Shown here: positions 54,689 through 64,000 of the stretch, in pieces
Numbering within the stretch: the first letter of the stretch is position 1
Layout: each line of letters opens with the position of its first letter
Source of the DNA: Takashimella koratensis
Taxonomy: Eukaryota > Basidiomycota > Tremellomycetes > Trichosporonales > Tetragoniomycetaceae
Reading direction: 5' to 3'
Assembly: GCA_003116875.1 (NCBI GenBank)
Contig: BCKT01000010.1
Coordinates: forward strand, 496,001 to 560,000
DNA length: 64,000 nucleotides
The notes under the pieces: model-generated
Seen by the model: the letters and a program-made list of their open reading frames with translations, nothing else
Database searches by the model: none
What the model was told of the DNA's origin: nothing
Translations under genes and position numbers: made by a program

Positions 54689-56629
54689 ATGTCGTCCACG
54701 CTGCAATCAATCACTTCGGCTATCCCGTCACTTGGGAAAGCAAGGCTCGTCATCAATTCCGCAGACGACGTGGTTATCGTCGCCGCCGTGCGCACAGCTA
54801 TCACAAAAGTACGTCACGGTCTTGGCGATGGTTCAACACATCCACCTCTTCCACCTCTGACTGATACGAGTCTGGTCTACTTTCAACTCCACTCCTATAT
54901 GCGATACTGATGCTTCTCCCTCTAGGCAAAGAAAGGCGGGTTCAAGGACTGTCTCCCTGAAGACCTACTCAAGGCCGTCTTCGTGGAAGTCGTTAAACGC
55001 GGAAAGATTGACCCGTCCAAGATTGAGTAAGCCGCTTTTCTTCATCGCAGCATATCCCAAACGCGTATCACCTACGATATCGTCATCGCATAGTCTGAGC
55101 TGACTCGGCGTGCAGAGATGTTGCGGTCGGAAACGTCCTCCCACCTGGTGGAGGGGCCAATGTCGCCCGCATGGCTCAACTCGCCGCTGGCATTCCGTAC
55201 ACGTAGGTAACGCGCTATACCGTGTCAAAACGCGCTGACAAACACCTTCAGTACCCCTATCAACACTGTCAACCGACAATGCTCGTCGGGTCTTACCGCC
55301 GTTGCCCAGGTGAGTCTGTCTACTTTTACGCCCTGCTCTGATCTCGTATAGATAGCGCTAACCTGACGCTCAGATTGCCAACGAGATCAAGTCGGGTGAG
55401 ATCGACATTGGCATCGGTGCGTCCATGCTCTGACTACTCTCCCTGCTCCTTATCCCGCCTGCTGACTAGCGGTCTAGGCGCGGGTGTCGAACACATGACC
55501 GCACACTACGGCGCCGGAGTCTTCCCTGAACGCATGTCCGACGACGTCCTCGCCAACCCTGAAGCCGCGGACTGTCTCATCCCCATGGGTATCACCTCGG
55601 AAAACGTCGCCAAGCAGTACAACGTCTCCCGTGATGTTCAAGACACTTTTGCCGCCAACAGTTTTGGCAAGGCCGCTGAGGCGCAAAAGCTCGGAAAGTT
55701 CAAGGAAGAGATCGTCCCTGTCAAGGTGGGTACAAGTCGAGCTGCATCACATCATCAGAGGAGTGAAGCTGGTACTGATCGACTTGTTAGGTTCGATGGA
55801 CCGACCCGAAGACGGAAGAGGAGAAAGAGATCATCGTCGATGCCGACGATGGGATCCGAGGTGGAGTCACTAAAGAGAGCCTGGCGAAACTCAAGCCTGC
55901 ATTCTCGAAAGACGGGAGTACCCACGCCGGCAACGCCTCGCAGGTGTCCGACGGAGCCGCCGCGGTCTTGCTTGCTCGTCGCTCGGTCGCGCAGAAATTA
56001 GGGTTGCCGATCTTGGGCAAGTTTGTCACTTCGGCCGTCGTCGGAGTTCCGCCAAAGCTCATGGGGTGGGTGTTGCAAATTGGCCAACTCTAGTGGATTT
56101 AGAGAAACCCAGGGAAGGGGGACGCCCTGTGCATTCGCTGACGTGATATAGCATTGGACCCGCGTTCGCGATTCCAAAGGTGCTGCAGAAAGCGGGGATC
56201 ACCAAGGACGACGTCGACCTGTACGAGATCAACGAGGTGAGTTGGTGTTCCAGAACGCGACTACTCTTGACCTAGACTTCTCGCTTCTCGCTTCTGGATC
56301 TTGGCTATGAGGCCTGTCGCTGACTCTGACCCACAGGCCTTTGCATCCCAAGCCGTCATGTCGATCCAACACCTGCACCTGCCGTTCGAAAAAGTCAACC
56401 CGGTCGGAGGCGCGATCGCGATCGGACACCCGCTTGGGTGCACGGGCGCGAGACAGATTGCGACTGCTTTGTCCGAGGCCAAGCGCGAGAAGAAGAAGGT
56501 GTTTGTGACCAGCATGTGTATTGGTTCCGGTATGGTGAGTAGAGCTCGGTAATATCGATAGTTGTAATGTGGGGAGAAAGTTGACAAGACCCATAGGGAA
56601 TGGCGGCCGTGTTTGTCAACGAGCAGTAA
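54689..56629 (+). CDS. 3-ketoacyl-CoA thiolase (acetyl-CoA acyltransferase)
   Basis: Thiolase of the peroxisomal ACAA1/Pot1 type, which cleaves 3-ketoacyl-CoA to acetyl-CoA in fatty-acid beta-oxidation. ATG 54689. Catalytic features are NRQCSSGL (nucleophile Cys), INEAFASQ and [11 protein letters not shown] (His), and [14 protein letters not shown] (second Cys). Long conserved blocks [38 protein letters not shown] and [14 protein letters not shown] match ACAA1. Length is close to 410-420 aa. Seven or more introns. The N-terminus ([29 protein letters not shown]) has no clear PTS2 (R/K-L/V/I-x5-H/Q-L/A) and the C-terminus (FVNEQ) is not a PTS1, so its compartment is uncertain. Confidence 0.93.
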
Positions 56630-57616
56630 GACTACGAAACGCGATATGACGATAAACCTGGAGGAGAAAGAAATGTGCCATAGAATGGTTTGACGAGTTT
56701 ACCTGCTATCAGCGACGAGATTGTGCAAAAACGTGTTGTCCCGTGTTACTCAAATATGTATCCATTCTACGCGTCCAGGCGCTTTACTGCTGTGGAGTGG
56801 ATTAGTAGCCGATCGAAACCTGCTGTCAGTCGCCCTGCAATTGGGCCTTGGCCATTGGGGTGGGAGTTGCCGCATGGTGTGGGATATAAGCAGGGTTGTG
56901 AGTCGGTTCCAGATCGACTGCGCCTCGTGCCTGAGTATAGGCAGGTGTTGCTCCCTCTCCCCTGCTCTGCTTCCCGCTCACGGAGGGTGGAGGGTGGAGG
57001 GTGGAGGGTGGGAGCAACAGGGTGGAGACTAAACGTAAAAAAGCAAGGGTAGGGAAATATAGAAACGATGACGATGTCCATGGCCGATCCTATAGTATAC
57101 TACCACCAAAAGTCGCAGTCGCCGCCGTTCACGGGGATCGTCGATGGCACGATATCAAAAATGAGAAGAGAACAGATGAGAAGAGAAGAGATGAATCACT
57201 CAAAACTCACTTTCACACTTTCAAAAGAGCTGGAATACTATTCTCTCTACCTTTGGGTCGATCTTTCTCTTCCTTCCCTCCCTTCCCTCCCTTCCATTCC
57301 CACAATCACCGCCTCACCGCCTCTCCCAATTCCACCCTACTCCCTTCCGCCTCTCAGCACACTTGGACCGACCGTCGTCCTCGTTGCTTCTCCACCACCG
57401 AGTACACATGAGTGCATGAACTGGTAACCGACTGACCGACCGACCGACCACTTGACCTCGCGATCTCTGTCTGTCGGAGCAGACCTCGAACCAGCGATAT
57501 CTTGGTGCTCTTCGCTCCTGCGTCATCGTTTGGTTGTCTGCTCTCTTTTCCCTCTTCCCTCCTCCCTCTTCCCTTTCCCCTCGTCGCTTGTTTGTACCCT
57601 TCCGCTGGCGGGTAAC
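56630..57616. other. Spacer and ABC-transporter promoter
   Basis: About 1 kb with no gene seen. GGAGGGT repeats at 56983-57008, and a CT-rich leader (about 57250-57360 and 57540-57600) before the ABC gene ATG. Confidence 0.4.
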
Positions 57617-60600
57617 ATGGGCGGGTCGTTCCCTGCCCAACTCGGGGCGTTATGTTGGAAGAATTGGTACGTCCCCCCACCTCTCTCTCCCGCCCCACTC
57701 ACCGAAACCTACTCCTTCTGCAGGACCCAGACGACCTCCCACAAACCAGCTGACACATACTCTACCCCTTGACCTCCTACTGACCTCGTCTGTCAACCTC
57801 TCGACTCCCACCCGCGGCTCCAGGATCATTCTGTGGCGGCATAAATGGATCAACCTATTTCGATGCGTTATCCTCCCTGTCGCATATGCGGCGTTCTTCG
57901 CGAAAGCTCAGGTAAGCAAGGGCAGATACTGATATCCTTGGCGATTACCTCATGGCTTGTCTCGGGTTGAAGAGGGGTAGCGGAGTTGAGAGCAAAGCTG
58001 ATCGGTGACGTTCTCCTTTCGGCTCGTTTCAACCGCAGGACTTCTTCACAACCGGTGGCGTAGTAAGTAACCCCACCTTGTCTCCCTCCCTCTTTCCTTA
58101 TCTGATAACCATGTTGTCCCTGCTTACCCTATTCCCAGTACGGACCGGGATCCATCACCTCCTTGCAACCCCTCTCGCCCAACTTGCTAGGTCACAAACT
58201 TGTCTGGGTCCCACCCAAGACCGCCGCAACCAATACCACCATCTCAACTTTTGTCAACACTCTCATGTCCCGCGTTCTAGCCGGTTTGGACGAAAGTGCA
58301 AATGTCGTCATGATTGCGAATAGTTCAGGAGTGACCAAAGAGTGTCCGGAGAACTTTAATCTCCTGAGCGAGTGCTTTGCGGCGGTAGTGTTCAATAAAA
58401 TTGATCCGGCAGCGGGGACTATGGTGAGTTGCTGTTGGGAATGGGGTGCCGGCGAGGGAGGAGGGAAAAGAAAGAGTGAAGAGAGGTGGGGCTGGAAGCG
58501 GAGGTAATGTGGGTCAGAGGTATAGAGGCGGAGGAGATGGACCAGTCGTTCAAAGTAAAGGCGACAAAGCTGACGATCTCAGACGTACACACTGCGAGGT
58601 GACTACGGCCTAGTCAAAGTAAATGTCGACAATCCGACCCAGGACGACGTTCAAAATCGCTACCTCCCTCTCCAATGGGCCATTGAAAGCGTGGGTTAAC
58701 TAACCCAACTCGAACCTCACACCAGACCCTCCGCATTCCCTTTCCCTTCTTCACCCCATTCTTAGCTACCGCGGCTGACGAGGTTAGAACTTCATCAACA
58801 TGACCTCGGGAGTTATGCCCCCCTCTCCGTTGACGTGGGAGTACACCAACGAATCGGCCGCTGACCGAGCCGAGGACCTCCGAATGTGTGAGTGTTCACG
58901 ATACAGCTGATTAGCCGTCTCCATGATAAGAGCAGACCCGAAACTAACGATTACACAGCGTACCTCAGTGGTATTCATTCCCTGATCGTCCTCGCGTTCT
59001 TCCTCGTCTTCCTAGGCGTGGTCTACCAAGTACGTCCCGAGGCTCCAAGGCTCATGAGGCTTCAAGGGGATGAGTTAGGAAGGACGCTGACGAGATACAG
59101 TTACCTGGAAGCATGGCATTTGAGCGCGCCAACAGCCTCACGTCTCATCTGGACGCCATGGGATGCCGCAAGTCTGCCCGTATCATGTACGTCTCCGTTT
59201 CTATTGCCTGAGCACACACCATCTCAATCTCTCTGATGACCACTGACCATGGGTCCAGATCTTGGCACCTAAGTATCAGCGGGATCTACCTCCCTGCATG
59301 GATTTGCATCGCCGTCATCTTCCAGCACTTTATCTTTACACATACGAACGCTGGTCTGTTGATCGTCACGTATATCATCACAGGCTTGACTTTGGCAAGT
59401 TGGACTTACCTCGTTGCGGTACCATTTGCGAATGCTCCAACCCTTGCGGCTATCACCGGTGAGTCAAGTCGAGTGTCTCTTCTACGAGTAGCGAGACCCA
59501 AATCTTTGGGTATCACTCACAACACGACTTATGACCCGCTCGTTGTGAATGATGAACGAACCCTGACCCCTTTCTTCTAGCCACTTTCATCGCCATCGTT
59601 CTTGCGATCGGCGGCCACCTCGCAGGCTCAGGAATCGCCATGGAACTCGTCCTCACTCTCATTTTCCCTCCCATGTTTTACATCTTCACCACCAAGTCCA
59701 TGGCCGCATTTGAGATGCAACAACTGGGGCCCAACATGCTCCAGACGAGTCCAAACTACGGGGACGCGCCTATCCTCGCTCTCATCGTGGTTGCTTTGGT
59801 AAGCGCGGTTCATTCAAATCTCACCTTCCCCAAGCCTTTGCTAGGCATTTGTCACCTCGGGCCTGGTTGAGCCAATGCTAATGGACCAAGGTCGACGTGG
59901 TACTCTTTCCGATCCTCGCGACGTGGCTCGAGAACGCCGTCTACGGTGTCCGAGCACCCGATCGAGTGACACGGACATGGTATGGTCGTCAAAACCGGAT
60001 TGATCGAGACCCTTTGCCAGACAAGGTCGCGGTGGAGATCGCACATTTGCACAAGGCGTACTCGACCAAGCGGTTCGGGATATTTGGTGGTGGGAGACCG
60101 TTTGTGGCGATTGAGGATTTATCGTTCTCTGTACCCAAGGGAGGGATATTTTGTCTCCTTGGACGGTGAGTCATAGTTGTGGTCAAGATTGGAGAAGTGG
60201 AAGTTGGGAGCTGGGCAAGGAGGTCGGGCAAGGTGTTTGGACATGGGGCTTGGACAAGGGGCTTGGGCTAGAAATTGATAGGTGAAGTGAAGGGGTGAAG
60301 GCTGATAAAGGGCTGGACAGGAACGGAGCGGCAAAGTCAACGACGTTGTCGGCAATCGCGAGGTTGTTGAATATCAATAGAGGATCGATTCGTTACGCCG
60401 ATGATTTGCATATCGGGATCGCATCGCAAAAGGACGTATTATGGGACGAACTTACTTGTCGGCAGGTAAGCAACGACTTTGAGAGATGTGTCTAGGATCA
60501 ACAGGAGGGTTCAAAGTTAATTGTGACATTAGCATATTGCGTTATGGCGAGCGATCAAGACGACTAAGAACCACAAACAAGAAGAGAAAGATATCGACCT

Positions 60601-63600
60601 TCTTACTCGTTGCGACCTGGGTCCGAAAGTTGGGTTCTTATCCAAGAATTTGAGTGGAGGACAGAAACGAAAATTACAGCTGGCATGTGCACTCGCAGGA
60701 GGATCAAATCTGTTATTGCTTGATGAGATCAGTAGTGGGTTGGACCCACTGAGTAGAAGGGCTATATGGAAATTGATCACTGCCAATAGAGGGAAGACGA
60801 CGATTGTTCTCACGACGCATTGTGAGTGATACCCCCCGCGCCGGGGTCTGAGTTTGTGGCCCTTAACAGGGTAGATAATTCGACTTGGCTAGACCTTTAA
60901 TGTCAAGTGCTGACGATGAATCGTCTTGGTGAACACTCGCAGTCCTCGACGAAGCCGATTACCTCGGAGACCAAGTGGCGATCCTCCAACAACCCGGTAA
61001 ACTCCTCGCCCTGGATAACCCCGTCGCACTCAAGACCCAGCTCGGGCGCGGGTACACTTTTACTGTAGAGCACACTAGCGAAGCGCGCTCGTCAGCGCTG
61101 TACGAGAGCCTACGAGCCGACTTGCCGTCGGTGATGGTGAAGCGAGTGAGGGGGAAGGATCTGTACATGACTGGGAGTAACGATCTGGCGACTGTCCGAG
61201 CGTTGGCGCAGCGGCTTAGCGGGGGTGGGGTGAACGCATTGGACGTGGAGGACGGGTTGAGTGAGGATGACTTGAATGAGAAAGAGCAAGGAGTGGTTGC
61301 GAGCGAGGCAAGGTACCAGATCAACAGCGCGACATTGGAAGAAGTCTTCCTCGACCTCAACGCAGCCGGGTCTAGCTCTCATCTGAGCACTACGATCATG
61401 GGACCCACGAGTGAGAGCGAGATTTCGGTACCATCTGAGAACGAGAAAGATATCGAAGCGATCGATGGCGCGCCCCTCGCTCTTCCGATCCCCGCGATGA
61501 CAGGGACAGGCGAAAGAGGTGTGGTCCCTGTCGGCCCGGGCTACCTCGCTCTCACACCTGGGAAACATGGGACATGGCTCACCGGAAGCATCCGAGCTTC
61601 GTGGATAATCTTTCGAAAACGACTTCTCGTCTTTCGTCGATCTTGGCTTCTTCCACTGGTCGCGATCACAGTCGTCATTTGCGCCACTTGTATCCCACTC
61701 TTCTTCATCTCCTCTCGAGTCCAGACTTGCGCAAACGTCGTCAACGAGGAATTCTCACAAGGTATGACCTATCCTTGGAGTATCTACCCTTACAACTACA
61801 CTCCATCTTTGCTCTCCCCATCAAGTGTATTCGGGAGGTACCCGATTCCAGCGAATTATTCGGTCCAGGTAGCGGATAATTCTAGTTTTGTGTCAACTCT
61901 TCAAGGGAATATATCGGGTATCACTTTTGGTGGGGTCTCCCTTTCGTCAAATCCGCAGACTTCGGCATCCCTCTTTGCTTGGGAAGCGTCTCCTCTCGAG
62001 GGTAAGGGTATGGCCGCGTTAAATTTCCTCACCAATGCGGTATACGATATCATCAAACCTACACGAACTCCTCAATATATCACCTCTGATTTCCGGATTA
62101 TCCTCGATTTCGAATGGATCCCTTCACCTAGCTTTGAGTCAACCGCACAAGCGTTCAAGTGGCTTGCTTTCTTCGGGTTGGGAATCGCAATTTGGCCAGC
62201 ATTCGCTTCAGTTTACCCAACAATCGAACGAGCTTCAAACGTTCGGGCAAACCAATATAGTAACGGCGCGAATCCGGCCGCACTATGGTTAGGGCACTTG
62301 TTATTTGAATTACCTGGGATCTTACTTGCTTCAACTATCATCATCATCGTTTTCACCACGGCTTCGTCACAGTTCACAGCGATAGGGTACCTGTGGATAT
62401 CGTTTGTCCTCTATGGGATATCATCAACACTCTATGCGTACTTGTTTGCGCTATTCTTAGGGTCCCCATTGGCGTCGTGGGCCCTCGTAGCGGGGAGTAA
62501 CGTGATTCTGTTCTTGCTTTATCTGTAAGTGAACCCGTTGAGAGTGGACAAGGTATAGGTATTGACCTAACGATAGAGCCACGTACCTCTTGATAGATAC
62601 GTACGACCGAACGTCCGGTGCCGCGGCGCATATGACGATTTGCCATTTCACGATTGCTCTGATCAACCCTGTTCCTTCTATGAGTGAGTACCTGGACCAC
62701 CTCCTCCCACTTTCCCTCCCCCACGCGCCTCTCTTTCACCTACCCCATTTACCCTCTGTCTTGACATCGTCTAACCCCTTACTCCCTTAGTGCGCGCCGC
62801 GCTCGTATCGATCAACCTCTTCAGCCTGCTATGCAACGGCGTAGGCGGCTACTCTTCTTCCCCCTTCTCCTCTCTCCTTCAATTCGGCGGTCCAATCCTA
62901 TACATGGTCGTTCAAACAGTCTTTGCCTTTTCGATCCTCGTCTACGTCGACTCGGGTCTGCCGATCCCGTCGTTCCTTAGACGACGGAAGATCAAAGCGG
63001 GTCTTACGGCGTCGACAGCGGTTGGTGCGGACGTCGAGGATGAGAAAGCGCGCGTAGCTGCAGGTAGGGTAGGAGAAGGGGGAGACGATTTGTTAGTCAA
63101 GGGTTTGTCGAAAAAGTTTAGGGGGAATCCGAAACCCGCAGTGGATGGGGTATCGTTTGGAGTCTCAGAAGGACAGACTTTTGCACTCATTGGACCTAAC
63201 GGAGCGGGGAAGACGACAACCTTGGCTTGCATTCGAGGCGTGGTGAGTTGTACGGGTATGAGCACACTTGTTTGCATGTCCGCTTGGGGTGAGAAGGATA
63301 CTGATACGTTTGTGATTGTAGGAGTTTCCAACAATGGGAGACGTCGTGGTCTCGGGTCACTCGATCGTCAAGGCGCGCAACAAGGCGTGAGTACTCAGTC
63401 TCGCGTAGGCGCTGGTAGTTGCGTCTTAGGGTAGGAGCTGATTGTGGGCTGTGGTGACTTGGTAGTCGGGCCTACCTCGGTGTTTGTCCCCAGGTTAACG
63501 CGATCGATCCTCAGTTGACAGGTGAGTTTTCCTTCTTCGGGCTATACTCTGCCATTCCTTCAACACATACTGAGAACCTGTCTTTTCTTTACCGCACCTT

Positions 63601-64000
63601 ACACTTACCTCTCACCCCGCGCAGTCCGGCAACACCTCTGGCTCTACGGCCGGCTTAAAGGCGTCCCCTCCCGCGCTCTTCGTCAAGATATCTCCAACCT
63701 CCTCTCCGCCGCAGGGCTCACTGAGAAGACCGACGCACTGGCCACTTCCTTGTCGGGAGGAAACCAGAGGAAATTGTCCCTTGCCATCGCGCTGATCGGG
63801 GACCGACCGGTGATTCTGATTGATGAGTTCTCGAGTGGGGTTGATCCGTTTAGTAAACGTGAAGCATGGGTGACGGTGAGTGCTAGTGTTGCTGAACGAA
63901 GCGAGAAAGAGTGTAGGTGGAAGAAGAGAGAAGGAACAGGGACAAACAGAGGATTGGAGGGAGAAAAACGAGCGAAAGCGGGTCAGAATATGTGTCCTTG
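57617..64000 (+). CDS. ABCA-like full ABC transporter (3' end outside window)
   Basis: Full-length exporter with TMD-NBD-TMD-NBD order, truncated by the right edge. ATG 57617 (MGGSFPAQLGALCWKNW). The first helix (CVILPVAYAAFF) is followed by a large extracytoplasmic loop with N-glycosylation sites, then five more helices. NBD1 (about 60040-60960) has GRNGAAKST as Walker A, LSGGQKRKLQLA, LLLLDEISSGLDP and TTH. TMD2 starts at about 61620 with another large loop and five helices. NBD2 has GPNGAGKTTT, LSGGNQRKLSLA and ILIDEFSSGVDP and is cut after KREAWVT. This layout, with a lone first helix and a big loop in each half, is that of subfamily A, which usually moves lipids. In NBD1 the last Walker A Gly is Ala (GCA at 60331-60333), and a 155-nt intron (60166-60320) splits that motif. 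Confidence 0.88.

Overview
The window is nuclear DNA of a basidiomycete fungus. Nearly every gene is split by short introns (mostly 35-60 nt, GTRNGT donors, CTNAC-like branch sites), and the conserved proteins are typical fungal single-copy genes. Tremellomycetes or a related Agaricomycotina yeast lineage is my inference; no marker here fixes the genus. I found no rRNA, tRNA, CRISPR array or intact transposon. Two runs of N (23061-23126 and 48410-48464) are assembly gaps.

Layout. 0.2-3.4 kb: a divergent pair, an FG nucleoporin of the Nup58/Nup49 type (-) and the PP4 catalytic subunit (+). 3.7-11.7 kb: a minus-strand array of four paralogues (A-D) of a protein family I do not recognise. Only copy C reads through intact; A, B and D each carry at least one apparent lesion. 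12.2-19.3 kb: a cellular RNA-dependent RNA polymerase (RNAi pathway), a GNAT acetyltransferase and glutamine synthetase, all minus. 19.3-21.5 kb: a 2.1-kb divergent regulatory region with a likely 679-nt leader intron for glutamine synthetase. 21.5-25.4 kb: a small secreted protein (+) and a His/Pro-rich single-pass membrane protein (-) with an internal gap. 25.4-29.8 kb: an accessory, decayed region with a 41-nt poly-G tract, two related small genes or pseudogenes (F1, F2), a diverged duplicated segment and a minisatellite.

29.8-64 kb is gene-dense and mostly housekeeping: NECAP (-), a 78-aa hydrophilic protein (+), the NatC catalytic subunit Naa30/Mak3 (-) with an 8-nt microexon, Mediator MED17 (+), a secreted Ser/Ala-rich cell-surface protein (+), the roughly 10.4-kb CSF1/BLTP1 bridge-like lipid-transfer protein (-), SVP26/Erv26 (-), DID2/CHMP1 (+) with a GC-AG intron, COA3 (-), OST2/DAD1 (+), a 3-ketoacyl-CoA thiolase (+), and an ABCA-like full ABC transporter (+) that runs off the right edge.

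Functional themes: membrane traffic and lipid handling (NECAP, SVP26, DID2, CSF1, OST2, ABC transporter), nuclear and transcription functions (nucleoporin, MED17, PP4), and nitrogen and lipid metabolism (glutamine synthetase, thiolase). The most novel material is the A-D family, together with a 14-bp motif (CGGCCGRANCTTGC) found five times in the window: four times upstream of B and C, and once upstream of F2.
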